Source: Labrys wisconsinensis
GTDB lineage: Bacteria; Pseudomonadota; Alphaproteobacteria; Rhizobiales; Labraceae
Length of the DNA stretch: 64,000 nt
Assembly: GCF_030814995.1 (NCBI RefSeq)
Contig: NZ_JAUSVX010000002.1
Span: forward strand, 310,001-374,000
Reading direction: 5' to 3'
Part shown: piece after piece, positions 35,609 through 44,040 of the stretch
Layout of the letters: every line of letters starts with the position of its first letter
Position numbering within the stretch: the first letter of the stretch is position 1
The notes under the pieces: generated by a model
What the model saw: only the letters and a program-made list of their open reading frames with translations
Told to the model about the DNA's origin: nothing
Databases searched by the model: none
Translations under genes and position numbers: made by a program

Positions 35609-35626
35609 GCCGGCGCCGGCCTCAGG
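35604..35626. terminator. Hairpin spanning both stop codons of convergent genes
   Basis: CCTGAG (35604-35609) and CTCAGG (35621-35626) flank a GCCGGC/GCCGGC core, giving a strong hairpin that includes the stop codons of the regA gene and the convergent shikimate-dehydrogenase-like gene. There is no T-run on either side, so termination may need Rho. It may simply reflect paired convergent stop codons. Confidence 0.35.
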
Positions 35627-36437
35627 CGGCCGACCGGGCGAAGTCTGCCGCGCGGGCGATCAGCGCATCCTCCGGGCGGATGCCGGTATAGAGCACGAAC
35701 TGCTCGACGGCCTGCAGCGCGATCACCTCCGCGCCGGTGATCACCGGCTTGCCCAGCCGCCTGGCATGCCGGATCAGCGGCGTCTCGGCCGGCAGGGCGA
35801 CGACGTCGAAGACGATGCGCGCCCGCTCGACCGCGTCGGCGGGAAAGGCCATGTCCATCGCCTCGGGGCCGCCGGTCATGCCGATCGGGGTGACGTTGAC
35901 CAGCAGGTCCGCCTCGAGATCGCCGAGCTCGGGGCGCCAGTCATAGCCGCAGGCGGCGGCCAGCGCCCGGCCGGTGCCGGCATTGCGGGCGAGGATGCTG
36001 CCCGTGGCGAAGCCGGCATCGCGCAGGGCGTGCGCGACCGCCTTGGCCATGCCGCCGCTGCCGCGCAGGGCGAGGCGCTGGGATGACGGCACGCCATGGC
36101 TCTCGATCAGCTTCGCCACGGCGATGTAATCGGTGTTGTAGGCCGTGAGACGGCCGTCGTCGTTGACGATGGTGTTGACGGAGCGGATCGCCGCGGCCGA
36201 GGGCGCGAGCGCGTCCACCAGCGGGATCGAGGCCTCCTTGAACGGCATCGAGACGGCGCAGCCGCGGATGCCCAGCGCTCGCACCCCGCCGATCGCCGCC
36301 GGCAGGTCGGCGGTGGTGAAGGCCTTGTAGACGTAGTTGAGGCCGAGCTCCCGGTAGAGGAAATTGTGGAAGCGGGTGCCGAAATTGCCGGGGCGGCCGG
36401 CGAGCGACATGCACAGCCGCGTGTCCTTGTCGATCAT
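35622..36437 (-). CDS. Shikimate 5-dehydrogenase-like protein
   Basis: 271 residues. The AroE fold is visible: the substrate domain with AVSMPFKEASIPLVD (the catalytic Lys follows PFK) and the NTDYIA motif, then a GSGGMAKAVAHAL NAD(P) loop. An RSVNTIVNDDGRLTAYNTD segment fits the family. A classical biosynthetic AroE would not sit at the end of a sugar operon, so this is probably an AroE paralog (YdiB-like) acting on a related hydroxy-acid (inference). ATG 36437 has AGGAGAG upstream. It lies 57 bp downstream of the binding-protein gene on the same strand. Confidence 0.82.
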   Translation of the reverse strand: MIDKDTRLCMSLAGRPGNFGTRFHNFLYRELGLNYVYKAFTTADLPAAIGGVRALGIRGCAVSMPFKEASIPLVDALAPSAAAIRSVNTIVNDDGRLTAYNTDYIAVAKLIESHGVPSSQRLALRGSGGMAKAVAHALRDAGFATGSILARNAGTGRALAAACGYDWRPELGDLEADLLVNVTPIGMTGGPEAMDMAFPADAVERARIVFDVVALPAETPLIRHARRLGKPVITGAEVIALQAVEQFVLYTGIRPEDALIARAADFARSAA

Positions 36438-36493
36438 GCCGCTCTCCTGTCCCCGGCCCCGGGCGGTCACCCGCCGGGACCGGGACCGTCAGC

Positions 36494-37450
36494 CTATTCG
36501 CAATCGCCCTTGTACTCGTATTTTTCGGCGGTGGCGCTGTCGCCGGCCTTGATCGTCACGATCTCGGTCAGGGTGGTCTTGTCGAGCGACCCGCCGGCCA
36601 TCAGCTTGGCGGCGGCTTCGACGGCGACCTCGCCTTCCTGCTTGGGGTTCTGGGCGATCAGCGCGTGGATGGTGCCGTTCTTGAAGGCGTTGACCTCGGC
36701 GGTGGCCGCGTCATAGGCGACCACCTTGACCTTGCCGGCGGCGCCGGCCTGCTTCAGCCCGGTGATGGCGCCGATCGCGCCCTGGTCGTTGGTCGAGAAC
36801 AGGCCGGCGAGATCGGGGTGGGCCGACAGGGTCGAGGTGACGATCTCGGCCGCCTTCTGCGGATCATCGCTCTGATATTGCGGACCGAGATAGACGATGC
36901 CCGGATATTTCTTCAGCTCCTCCTCGAAGCCGGTGGTGCGGGCGTCCTGGGCGGCCGAGCCCGGGGGCTGGGTGATGACGAGCACCTTGCCCTTGCCGCC
37001 GAGCAGCGTGTTCATGGCGTCGGCCGCGAGCTTGCCGCCGGCCTCGTTGTCGGTGAGGACCTGCGTCTGGACGAAGGAGGCGTCGCCGATGGTCTGGTCG
37101 ATGGTGATCACCTTCGTGCCCCGGTCGCTGAGCTGCTTCATCGGCGCGATCAGGGCCTGCATGTCGGTCGGCACGATGGCGGCGACGGCGGGCGCGGTGG
37201 CGGTGACGGCGTTGACGACCGGCACCTGGGAATCGGCGGCGAACTGATCGGGCGCCGAGACGGCGAGCGCGATCCCGAGCTCCTTGGCCCTGGCCTTCGC
37301 GCCGCAGGCGAGCGCCTGATAGAACGGGCTGCCCTTGACGCCGAGCACCAGGGCCATGGTCTTGTCCGCGGCCATGCCCGGGCCCGCCGCGCTGAGGCTC
37401 GCGCCGATGGCGGCGATCCCGAGCAGCCGGCTGGTCTTGCGTGTCGTCAT
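36494..37450 (-). CDS. Ribose-type ABC transporter substrate-binding protein
   Basis: 318 residues. Signal peptide about 1-28 (ending GMAAD), then a type 1 periplasmic-binding fold: KTMALVLGVKGSPFYQALAC, PTDMQALIAPMKQLSDRGTK, FSTNDQGAIGAITGLKQAG are typical of RbsB-like proteins. The C-terminus carries a cysteine (YKGDCE). It would deliver a sugar or polyol to the permease encoded 32 bp upstream at 37483. ATG 37450 follows GAGGAGAA. Confidence 0.9.
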   Translation of the reverse strand: MTTRKTSRLLGIAAIGASLSAAGPGMAADKTMALVLGVKGSPFYQALACGAKARAKELGIALAVSAPDQFAADSQVPVVNAVTATAPAVAAIVPTDMQALIAPMKQLSDRGTKVITIDQTIGDASFVQTQVLTDNEAGGKLAADAMNTLLGGKGKVLVITQPPGSAAQDARTTGFEEELKKYPGIVYLGPQYQSDDPQKAAEIVTSTLSAHPDLAGLFSTNDQGAIGAITGLKQAGAAGKVKVVAYDAATAEVNAFKNGTIHALIAQNPKQEGEVAVEAAAKLMAGGSLDKTTLTEIVTIKAGDSATAEKYEYKGDCE

Positions 37451-37482
37451 GTCTGTTCTCCTCTGTTGCTTGGTGGTCTGTC

Positions 37483-38538
37483 TCAGCCGCGTTCTCGCGC
37501 GCGGCGTTTGAGCTGGTCGATCCAGACGGCGAGGATGAGCACGGCGCCCATCGCCACCGTCTGCCAGAACGGCGGGATGCCGAGGATGACGAAGCCGTTC
37601 AGCAGCACGATCGGGATGAAGACGCCGACCGCGGTGCCGGCAATGCTGCCGGTGCCGCCGAACAGGCTGGTTCCGCCGAGGACCACGGCGGAGATGGTCG
37701 AGAGATTGTCCATGGCGTGGCCGCCGATCGTGGTCGTCGAGAAGCGGGCGATCGACATCATCGCGGCCAGGCCGGCGAGCGTGCCGGAGAGGGCGTAGAT
37801 CGCGATGATCCGCGATCGCACGGGGATGCCGGAACGCCGCGCCGCTTCGGCGTGGGAGCCGACCGCGAAGACGTGCAGGCCGAAGCGGGTGAGATGCAGG
37901 ACGAGGGCTGCCACCACCGTGACCAGCACCGCGATCAGCACCAGGACCGGCACGCCGAGCACCGCGCCGGCGCCGACCTCCGTCACCAGGATCTCGGGAA
38001 CCGCGCGAACGTCGACGCCGCCGGTCAGGATCTGGGCGAAGCCGAGCGCCATGCCGAGCGAGCCGAGGGTGACGATCAGCGCGGGGATCCGGGCGACCGC
38101 GATGAGAACGCCGTTCAGCGCGCCCCAGGCCGCGCCGCTCGCCAGCGCCACGACCAGGCCGGCGGCGACGACGTCCCAGCCGCCCTCGGTGGTGCCGTAG
38201 GTGCTGCCGGGCGTGCCGGAGAGCCACAGCATGGCCTGGGCCGAGGTCACGGAGGCGAAGACGAGCACCGATCCGATCGACAGGTCGATGCCGGCGGCGG
38301 CGATGACGAAGGTCTGCCCGACCGCGAGCACCATCAGGATCGCCGCGTTCACGGCGAGCATGCTGAGATTGTAGGACGAGCCGAACTGCTGCGGGCGGAG
38401 GATCGAGAAGATGACGATCAGCGCCAGCAGGAGCAGGAAGATCCAGCCGCCGCCGAGCAGCCGGCCGAGCTTTTCCGCGCCGCTTTCCGTCTCGGTCTCG
38501 CCTGCGGCCTGCGCGAGAGGGCTCGTGCGGTCGGTCAT
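37483..38538 (-). CDS. Ribose-type ABC transporter permease
   Basis: 351 residues, about nine to ten membrane segments, RbsC family. Hallmarks are IAAAGIDLSIGSVLVFASV and VGSHAEAARRSGIPVRSRI, plus VLGGTSLFGGTGSIAGTAVG near the end. It overlaps the ATPase gene by 4 nt. It forms the homodimeric channel of the importer with the binding protein at 36494 and the ATPase at 38535. Confidence 0.92.
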   Translation of the reverse strand: MTDRTSPLAQAAGETETESGAEKLGRLLGGGWIFLLLLALIVIFSILRPQQFGSSYNLSMLAVNAAILMVLAVGQTFVIAAAGIDLSIGSVLVFASVTSAQAMLWLSGTPGSTYGTTEGGWDVVAAGLVVALASGAAWGALNGVLIAVARIPALIVTLGSLGMALGFAQILTGGVDVRAVPEILVTEVGAGAVLGVPVLVLIAVLVTVVAALVLHLTRFGLHVFAVGSHAEAARRSGIPVRSRIIAIYALSGTLAGLAAMMSIARFSTTTIGGHAMDNLSTISAVVLGGTSLFGGTGSIAGTAVGVFIPIVLLNGFVILGIPPFWQTVAMGAVLILAVWIDQLKRRARERG

Positions 38539-39302
38539 GCCTGCTCCTGCGCATCGGCGCCGCTGGTCATCGCCGCCACGAGGCTCTCGACGCTGGCGGC
38601 CGCCTTCCCGATGCGGGCGACGCGGCGGCCGAGGCGCAGCACCTCGACGCGGTCGGCGATGTCGATGACCTGCGGCATGTTGTGGCTGATCAGCACGACC
38701 GCGATGCCCTGGTCGCGCACCTGGCGGATGAGGTCGAGGACGCGGCCCGTCTGCACCACGCCGAGGGCGGCGGTCGGCTCGTCCATGAAGATCACCTTGT
38801 CGGCCCAGCGTGCCGCCCGCGCGATCGCCACGGATTGGCGCTGGCCGCCCGACAAGGCCGAGACCGGGACGCCGGGCGAGCGCAGGCGCACGCCGAGCCG
38901 GGTGAACTGCTCCGTGGCCTGCCGGCGCATCTGCCGCCGATCGAGGAAGCCGAGCCGCCCCAGGAGGCCGGTCCGCATGATCTCGCGGCCGAGGAAGAGA
39001 TTGTCGGCGGCGGCGAGCTCGGGCGCCAGGGCGAGATCCTGATAGACCGTGGCGATGCCGAGCTGCTGCGCCGCCGTCGGGCTGTCGAGCGTGATCGCCC
39101 GGCCTTCGAGCAGGATGTCGCCCTGGTCCGGCCGGTCGGCGCCGGAGAGGATCTTGACCAGCGTCGACTTGCCGGCGCCGTTGTCGCCGATGAGCGCGCA
39201 GATCTCGCCGGGATAGACGGTGAAGTCAGCCCCGTCGAGCGCCTGCACGTGGCCGAACCGCCGCCGGATGTTGCGCGCCTCGAGCAGGGGGACCGCGGTC
39301 AC
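38535..39302 (-). CDS. Single-domain sugar ABC transporter ATP-binding protein
   Basis: 255 residues. Walker A GDNGAGKST, signature LSGGQRQSV, Walker B VIFMDEPTAALG and the switch His in VVLISHNM are intact. It is one ATPase domain, in contrast to the two-domain RbsA type at 50707. The start is GTG 39302, whose first bases overlap the preceding stop (GTGA); the longer open frame upstream is in the shadow of the next gene. It energises the importer. Confidence 0.9.
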   Translation of the reverse strand: MTAVPLLEARNIRRRFGHVQALDGADFTVYPGEICALIGDNGAGKSTLVKILSGADRPDQGDILLEGRAITLDSPTAAQQLGIATVYQDLALAPELAAADNLFLGREIMRTGLLGRLGFLDRRQMRRQATEQFTRLGVRLRSPGVPVSALSGGQRQSVAIARAARWADKVIFMDEPTAALGVVQTGRVLDLIRQVRDQGIAVVLISHNMPQVIDIADRVEVLRLGRRVARIGKAAASVESLVAAMTSGADAQEQA

Positions 39303-39604
39303 GGCGCCGGTCCGGTCGCAAGGCCGATATTGTTGGCGAAGGCGAACCATTCGTTGTAGGCGGCGGCCGTCAGCCGCGACCAGTGATCGAAGGCGGCTTC
39401 GGCATCGGGAAAGCGCCAGATCTCGACCGTCTCGAAATCGTGCTGCCCGCGGATGTGGTAGCTGCCGAGGAATGCGGCGCCGGCCCGGCGCGATGCGTCC
39501 GCCACGCCTTGCCAATCGGCCCTGCGGGCTGCCTGCTCGGCCTCGCCGAGGCCGTACCAGTGCGGCCGCGGGCGGGCATAGTGGATCCAGATGCTCTCGC
39601 TCAT
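39299..39604 (-). CDS. Conserved hypothetical protein, small alpha/beta fold
   Basis: 101 residues. The pattern YHIRGQHDFETVEIWRFPDA followed by AFDHWSRLTAAAYNEWFAF resembles small dimeric alpha/beta-barrel proteins. It lies in the sugar operon with 4-nt overlaps to both neighbours, so it is clearly translated. The next gene upstream (39601) shows a loosely similar strand-helix pattern and may be a related family member. Function unknown; a small enzyme or isomerase role is only a possibility. Confidence 0.72.
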   Translation of the reverse strand: MSESIWIHYARPRPHWYGLGEAEQAARRADWQGVADASRRAGAAFLGSYHIRGQHDFETVEIWRFPDAEAAFDHWSRLTAAAYNEWFAFANNIGLATGPAP

Positions 39605-40335
39605 GTCGTGGGTCCCGGATGGTCTTCGAGCAGGTCCGCCAGGGGACGCCTGCGCCCGATGAAGTGCCGCGATGTGGTGAACTTGAAATCGGCGACGCGC
39701 TCGTGGCCGCGCATCGCGGCATCGGCGGTTTCCGGCCGGTCGATCTCCCAGGCGCCGAGGTGATGCCAGGCGCTCATCCAGTCGAGACGGTGCCGGCCGG
39801 CGATGCCGACATTGAGATCGAGGTCGTTCTGGAAGGCTATGTCGCACTCCGCGTCATAGTCCCGGCGGGCGGCGGCCGACGCGGCGGCCCAGGCGTCGTT
39901 CCATTCCCAGAGCGCGAAAAAGGCCCAGTTCCGCTCGATCGCCGGCCCCTTGGCGGCGATCGAGGCGAATTCGCGCGGCCCGATCAGCCATTGCGTCGAG
40001 AAGCGGCGGGACCAGCCGGCCCGCTCCAGGCGCACGGTCCCGGCGAGGGCGGCCGACGGGGTCGGCGCCTCGAAGACGCCGACCATGTCGGCATCGTGGG
40101 CAAAGCCGGCTTCGAACGCCGTCGGCTCGTCCTGCGCCGAGGCGTCGATCATGCCGCGCAGGGAGAGGCGCCAGCCCTCGCTCGCAAGGGCGGCGAGCAC
40201 GGCCCCGATCGCCGCCCGGTGCCGTTCGCCGAAGGCCCCGAAGGCCTGCGGCTCGCGGCGGGCGATGAACAGGACGGCGCAGCGATCGGTCGCCGCTGCC
40301 GAAAACACGTCGGTGGCCTCGGTGAGCAGCGTCAA
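39601..40335 (-). CDS. Conserved hypothetical protein
   Basis: 244 residues from TTG 40335, which overlaps the upstream stop (TTGA) and has GGAGGAG just before it. Visible features: a Trp/His-rich C-terminal half (WNDAWAAASAAARRDYDAEC, HRLDWMSAWHHLGAWEID, TSRHFIG), suggesting a small ligand-binding fold, and no signal peptide or membrane helix. It lies between BtpA-family and small-protein genes with 4-nt overlaps, so it is part of the sugar operon. Not recognised. Confidence 0.65.
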   Translation of the reverse strand: MTLLTEATDVFSAAATDRCAVLFIARREPQAFGAFGERHRAAIGAVLAALASEGWRLSLRGMIDASAQDEPTAFEAGFAHDADMVGVFEAPTPSAALAGTVRLERAGWSRRFSTQWLIGPREFASIAAKGPAIERNWAFFALWEWNDAWAAASAAARRDYDAECDIAFQNDLDLNVGIAGRHRLDWMSAWHHLGAWEIDRPETADAAMRGHERVADFKFTTSRHFIGRRRPLADLLEDHPGPTT

Positions 40336-41186
40336 CGTCCGCTCCTCCGCACCCGCTCGACCGCGGCGACCAGGCGCTCGACCCGGGCGGGATCGACCGG
40401 ATTCCACCAGACGCCGTCACGTTTCAGCCACTGGCCGACGATCGCGCCGTCGGCGACGGCGAAGAGGTTCGGGACCTGCTCGGGATCGAGGCCGGAGCCG
40501 ACGATGACCGGCAGCGTGGTGCCGCGCCTCACCTCCTCGACCTCGCGCGGCTGCGTCGGCGACCCCGTGCGCGTGCCGGTGGCGATCAGGACGTCGGCGT
40601 CGAACCATTCGGCATCCGTCGCCTGTTCCGGGATGCTGCGGTCGGCCGTGATCGCATGCGCCCCGAACTTGACGTGGACGTCGGCGAAGATGCGGACATC
40701 GCCGGCGCGGATCGCGGAGCGGTAGCGCATCGCCTCGGGTGCCGGCCCGTTCAGGAAGCCTTCGTTGGCGACATAGGCGTTGACCCATTGGTTGGCGCGG
40801 ACCCAGCGGGCGCCGACCGCCTTGGCCACGGCCAGCGCCGGGATGACGCCGTTGGCGACGCAGGTGATGCCGATCGGCGTGTCGACGGCTGCCCGCACCT
40901 CCAGGCATGCGGCGGTCAGGGCCGCGACCGTTTCCGGCCCGATATTCTCCGGCCGGCGGAACGGCAGGTCGCTGGCATTCTCGACGATGATGCCGTCGAT
41001 GCCGCCCGCCGCGAGCACGCGCGCGTCCGCCGCGGCCGCGGCATAGACGTCACGCACGGCTTCGCCGGCATAGCGCGGCGCACCCGGCAGCGGCCGCAGA
41101 TGGATGACGCCGATGACCGGCTTGTCCACGCGGAAGAGCTCCTTGAGCGCGTCGGCCTTTGGGGGAAGGACCTGCGATGCTGTCAT
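40332..41186 (-). CDS. BtpA-family protein (SgcQ-like)
   Basis: 284 residues. It belongs to the BtpA/SgcQ TIM-barrel family: VIGVIHLRPLPGAPRYAG near the start, GGIDGIIVENASDLPF, and LPVIVGSGLDPEQVPNL near the end. Family members occur in sugar operons (SgcQ) and, in cyanobacteria, affect photosystem I; the biochemical role is uncertain. It starts in an ATGA overlap with the PfkB gene. Here it is probably a catabolic step for the transported sugar. Confidence 0.85.
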   Translation of the reverse strand: MTASQVLPPKADALKELFRVDKPVIGVIHLRPLPGAPRYAGEAVRDVYAAAAADARVLAAGGIDGIIVENASDLPFRRPENIGPETVAALTAACLEVRAAVDTPIGITCVANGVIPALAVAKAVGARWVRANQWVNAYVANEGFLNGPAPEAMRYRSAIRAGDVRIFADVHVKFGAHAITADRSIPEQATDAEWFDADVLIATGTRTGSPTQPREVEEVRRGTTLPVIVGSGLDPEQVPNLFAVADGAIVGQWLKRDGVWWNPVDPARVERLVAAVERVRRSGR

Positions 41187-42106
41187 GATGGTTCCCGATT
41201 GAGCGTGATGCCGGCGCCGGCCGTGCGCCGGCTCTCGACCTCCCGGCGTGCCGGGTACGAGGACAGGCCCCCCAGCCCGGCGCAACTGATCGTGGCGGCG
41301 AGAACCGCGGTGGCGAGGGCCTGCTCGGGCGCCGCCGCCCGCAGCCGCTCGGCCACGAACCATCCGGCCAGGCAATCGCCCGCGCCGGTGGTATCGACCA
41401 CGGGACCGCGCGGAGCCGGCACGCTCGTGCACCCCGTCGGCCGATGCAGCGTCGCGCCCTCGGCGCCGCGGGTCTCGACGACGGCTTCGACGCCCATCGC
41501 GAACAGGCGCGCGACGGGCGCCTCGCCGAGGGCCGCCATGGCGCGGGCGTTGCAGAAGACGACCGCGGCGCCGGCGAGGCATCTGCCGAGCTGCGCGATG
41601 CCGCCCGGGAAGGTCGACGGCTCCAGGTCGAGCGACCAGGGGATCGCCCCGGCCCGGCATCGCTCGACCAGCCGTTCGGCCGCGTCGCGGTCGTAGACGG
41701 CAGTGTGCGCCCAGCCGACGCCGTCGAGCGGGGCGGCTTCGATCTGGCGGCGTGTCGGATACATCGAGACGCCGGGATGGAGGAGCAGTCGCTTCTCGCC
41801 GTGCGGCTCGATCAGGATGACCACCCGGCAGGTCGATCCGGCACGGACCTGCGAAGAGACGTCCACGCCGGTCGAGCCGAGCCGTTTCGCCACCATCTCG
41901 CCCGCGGCGTCGTCCCCGATCGCGATCACCAGCCGCGTCGGCACGTCCGCCATGGCGCAGGCGACCGCGGCATTGGCCGCGACGCCGCCCGCGTCTTCGC
42001 CGGCGCTCGCGGCGTCGAGCTTCTCGTCGGGCTCCGGCACCCGCGGAATGGTCATCGTCAGATCGGCGCTGACGTCGCCGGCGAAGAGTGCAGCCGGGCC
42101 GGTCAT
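41183..42106 (-). CDS. PfkB-family carbohydrate kinase
   Basis: 307 residues. The N-terminal GEDAGGVAANAAVACAMADV and the C-terminal ATP-site DTTGAGDCLAGWF with the catalytic Asp are the PfkB signatures. It phosphorylates a sugar, nucleoside or similar alcohol. It overlaps the GntR gene by 4 nt upstream and the BtpA gene by 4 nt downstream, so it is the first enzyme of the operon after its regulator. Confidence 0.9.
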   Translation of the reverse strand: MTGPAALFAGDVSADLTMTIPRVPEPDEKLDAASAGEDAGGVAANAAVACAMADVPTRLVIAIGDDAAGEMVAKRLGSTGVDVSSQVRAGSTCRVVILIEPHGEKRLLLHPGVSMYPTRRQIEAAPLDGVGWAHTAVYDRDAAERLVERCRAGAIPWSLDLEPSTFPGGIAQLGRCLAGAAVVFCNARAMAALGEAPVARLFAMGVEAVVETRGAEGATLHRPTGCTSVPAPRGPVVDTTGAGDCLAGWFVAERLRAAAPEQALATAVLAATISCAGLGGLSSYPARREVESRRTAGAGITLNREPS

Positions 42107-42855
42107 TTCCGCACCAGGTCGACGCGGAAGCGATAGCGGTCGGCGCGATAGTGCATCACGGCATACTCGACCGGCGAGCCGTCGGCCGCATGCGAGCGCC
42201 GCCGCGCGACCAGCAGCGGCTCACCGGCGGAGATGCCGAGGCTCTGCGCCTGGCTCCTGGTGGCGACGGCCGCCTCGATGAACTCGTGGCCGCCGACGAT
42301 CCGGCCGTCCTGCCGGCGATCGAGCCAGGCATAGAGCGAGCCGCCGTCGAGATCGCCGATTCCGGGCGGCGCGTGGGCGCCGAGCACGGCCGGCGCGATC
42401 CACGACTCGGACAGGCCCATCGGCCGGTCGTCCGCCTTCAGGAGGCGCACGATCCGGAACACGCGCGTCGCCGTGTCGACGCCGAGCGCCTCCGCCACCT
42501 CGGCGGTTGCGCGCGCATGGTCGGCGCTCCGCGTCGCGTAGGACGGCTTCAGGCCGCGGCGCAGCATGTCCTCGGAAAAGCTCGCCAGGATGTTGAGCGG
42601 CTGCTCGACGCGCGGGCTCAGGACGATCGATCCCTTGCCGGATCGGCGGCTGATCAGGCCTTCCTGCTCCAGGCGGTCGAGCGAGGCGCGGGCGGTGGTC
42701 CGGCTGACCCCGAAACGTTCGTTGAGCCGGGCCTCGGACGGGAGCGCCGCGCCCGGTTGGAACTCGCCGCGCGCAATGGCCGCCCGCAGGCGGTCGGCAA
42801 TCTGAAACCACAGGGGCAGGGGGCCCGGATCGAGATCGTCGGTTTCCCAGTTCAT
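42103..42855 (-). CDS. GntR-family regulator (HutC/UTRA subfamily)
   Basis: 250 residues. The winged helix (about 12-75: LWFQIADRLRAAIARGEFQP, then SEARLNERFGVSRTTARASL) is followed by a UTRA ligand domain (about 95-245). It leads the operon it presumably controls. The start codon (42855) lies only two bases from an operator-like palindrome and has no visible ribosome-binding site, so the mRNA may be leaderless. Confidence 0.88.
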   Translation of the reverse strand: MNWETDDLDPGPLPLWFQIADRLRAAIARGEFQPGAALPSEARLNERFGVSRTTARASLDRLEQEGLISRRSGKGSIVLSPRVEQPLNILASFSEDMLRRGLKPSYATRSADHARATAEVAEALGVDTATRVFRIVRLLKADDRPMGLSESWIAPAVLGAHAPPGIGDLDGGSLYAWLDRRQDGRIVGGHEFIEAAVATRSQAQSLGISAGEPLLVARRRSHAADGSPVEYAVMHYRADRYRFRVDLVRK

Positions 42856-42857
42856 TG

Positions 42858-42880
42858 TCGTAACGTACGAACGTCATGAC
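42858..42880. promoter_or_regulatory. Palindromes upstream of the GntR/PfkB/BtpA operon
   Basis: TCGTAACGTACGA (42858-42870) has inverted 5-bp arms and is followed by the perfect palindrome GTCATGAC (42873-42880). These start two bases before the GntR start codon on the reverse strand and stand out as the only AT-rich stretch nearby. They are probable operator and promoter elements for the nine-gene operon. Confidence 0.5.
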
Positions 42881-43061
42881 ATTTGAGTCAATCCCTCCCC
42901 GGACCATGGCGAGCGAGATTCATCGGCGACGGGCAGGGGCCCGGCATCGGTGGAGACCCCCGGATCCGGGAGCGCCTGCGCGAGACGCCGGTCGACAGCG
43001 GATTCGACGTCACCAGCCGCCGGCTGGGCATGCCTGTGAGGAGGTGGCCGGCCTGCGGCGT

Positions 43062-43475
43062 TCAGCCGCGCCGGCTGTGGCGCGGCGGCCGGATCTCGCC
43101 GCGCTGCGTGCCGATCGCCATCTCGAAGCTGTCGGCGATGCGGCGGGCCCGGTCGAGGAACAGGGCCGCGACCTCGGGCGGGCAGAGCTCCCGGGCCGTC
43201 TCCTCGAACAGGGCGAGCCAGCGGTCGAAATGGCGCTCCTCGAGCGGCAGCCGCAGATGCGGCCTGAGCGGCCGGCCGTCATAGCGCCCGGTGCGCAGCA
43301 TGACCGAGGACCAGAAATCGGTGATGCGGGCGATGTGCTCGTCCCAGTCGGCCACCGCCGCGGCGAAGATCGGCCCGATCGCCGCATCCGTCCGCGCCCG
43401 GGCGTAGAACTGCTCCACCAGGCGGCGGATCAGCGCCTCGTCGATGGCGGGATGGATGGCGAAGGCGGCAGTCAT
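43062..43475 (-). CDS. Group III truncated haemoglobin
   Basis: 137 residues. The heme-pocket pattern of trHb3 is present: FYARARTDAAIGPIF, DFWSSVML, and PHLRLPLEERHFDRWLALF with the proximal His at about residue 73. The length suits the group. It binds O2 or NO in the cytoplasm. The start at 43475 has only a weak ribosome-binding site. The gene stands alone between the sugar operon and a divergent small gene, with about 180 bp of non-coding sequence downstream. Confidence 0.85.
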   Translation of the reverse strand: MTAAFAIHPAIDEALIRRLVEQFYARARTDAAIGPIFAAAVADWDEHIARITDFWSSVMLRTGRYDGRPLRPHLRLPLEERHFDRWLALFEETARELCPPEVAALFLDRARRIADSFEMAIGTQRGEIRPPRHSRRG

Positions 43476-43677
43476 GGCACCCGGTCAGGTCGCTCGGCGC
43501 CGGTCTGATACCACGCGAGGGCCGGGGCGAGGTAGGCGCGGCACGCAGGCCGGCGCTGCGTCCGGCCGGCGTCACGCCCACGCCACACTGGTCTGGCACA
43601 AGGCGGCCGCTGGAACTGTCCGCCGCCGGTCCTGCCGGGGGCGCGTGTCCGCCGGCGCAGGACGGCCGGTGGCTCTT

Positions 43678-43693
43678 TGGCCCGGAACCTGCA
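43678..43693 (+). promoter_or_regulatory. Possible sigma-54 promoter (-24/-12)
   Basis: TGGCCCGGAACCTGCA matches the sigma-54 consensus (TGGCACG-N4-TTGCA) at the invariant GG and GC, separated by exactly 10 bases. It lies 56 bp before the small gene at 43749. A single match of this kind in GC-rich DNA can occur by chance. Confidence 0.3.
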
Positions 43694-43748
43694 TGGCGGA
43701 ATCCTGCCGATGACGCGATGGAACGGCTGCGACCGAAAGGACGACGCC

Positions 43749-43970
43749 ATGGTCCCAAGCACTGTGCCTGTCCACCAGATCGAAGCGCTGGCGCTCGTCA
43801 ACCATGCCTTGGCCGCGGCCGAGGACACTCTGCGGTCCGGCCATCTCGACGAGGCCGAGAGGCGCGACATCGCGCTGATCCTGCTGGCCGGGATCGAGGG
43901 CGGCGAGACCGACCCGCGCCGGCTGGCCGAGGTGGCGCTCACCCTGGCGCAGACGCCGGTCCGCTGCTGA
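43749..43970 (+). CDS. Small hypothetical helical protein
   Basis: 73 residues from ATG 43749, preceded by AAAGGACG. Mostly helical by composition (VHQIEALALVNHALAAAEDT, then EAERRDIALILLAGIEGGET). Upstream in-frame ATGs at 43677 and 43710 lack good ribosome-binding sites. Not recognised. A 10-bp inverted repeat (43990-44025) follows, and a possible sigma-54 promoter lies upstream. Confidence 0.5.
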   Translation: MVPSTVPVHQIEALALVNHALAAAEDTLRSGHLDEAERRDIALILLAGIEGGETDPRRLAEVALTLAQTPVRC

Positions 43971-43989
43971 AGCTTTGAGATTGTGCAGA

Positions 43990-44025
43990 TTTTCCGAGCT
44001 CGCTCCGTGGGCGGTGCTCGGAAAA
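43990..44025. terminator. Inverted repeat between convergent genes, probable bidirectional terminator
   Basis: TTTTCCGAGC (43990-43999) and GCTCGGAAAA (44016-44025) are perfect 10-bp inverted arms around a 16-nt loop. They lie between the forward small gene (stop 43970) and the reverse SIS gene (stop 44041). The A/T ends of the arms would give short U-tracts in each direction. Confidence 0.6.
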
Positions 44026-44040
44026 CCTGCTTGGCGCCGT

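Noticed and set aside
43571-43586. Possible sigma-54 -24 element around TGGCAC upstream of the small gene
   Set aside because: The GC of the -12 element is not at the required spacing; only the later element at 43678 fits.
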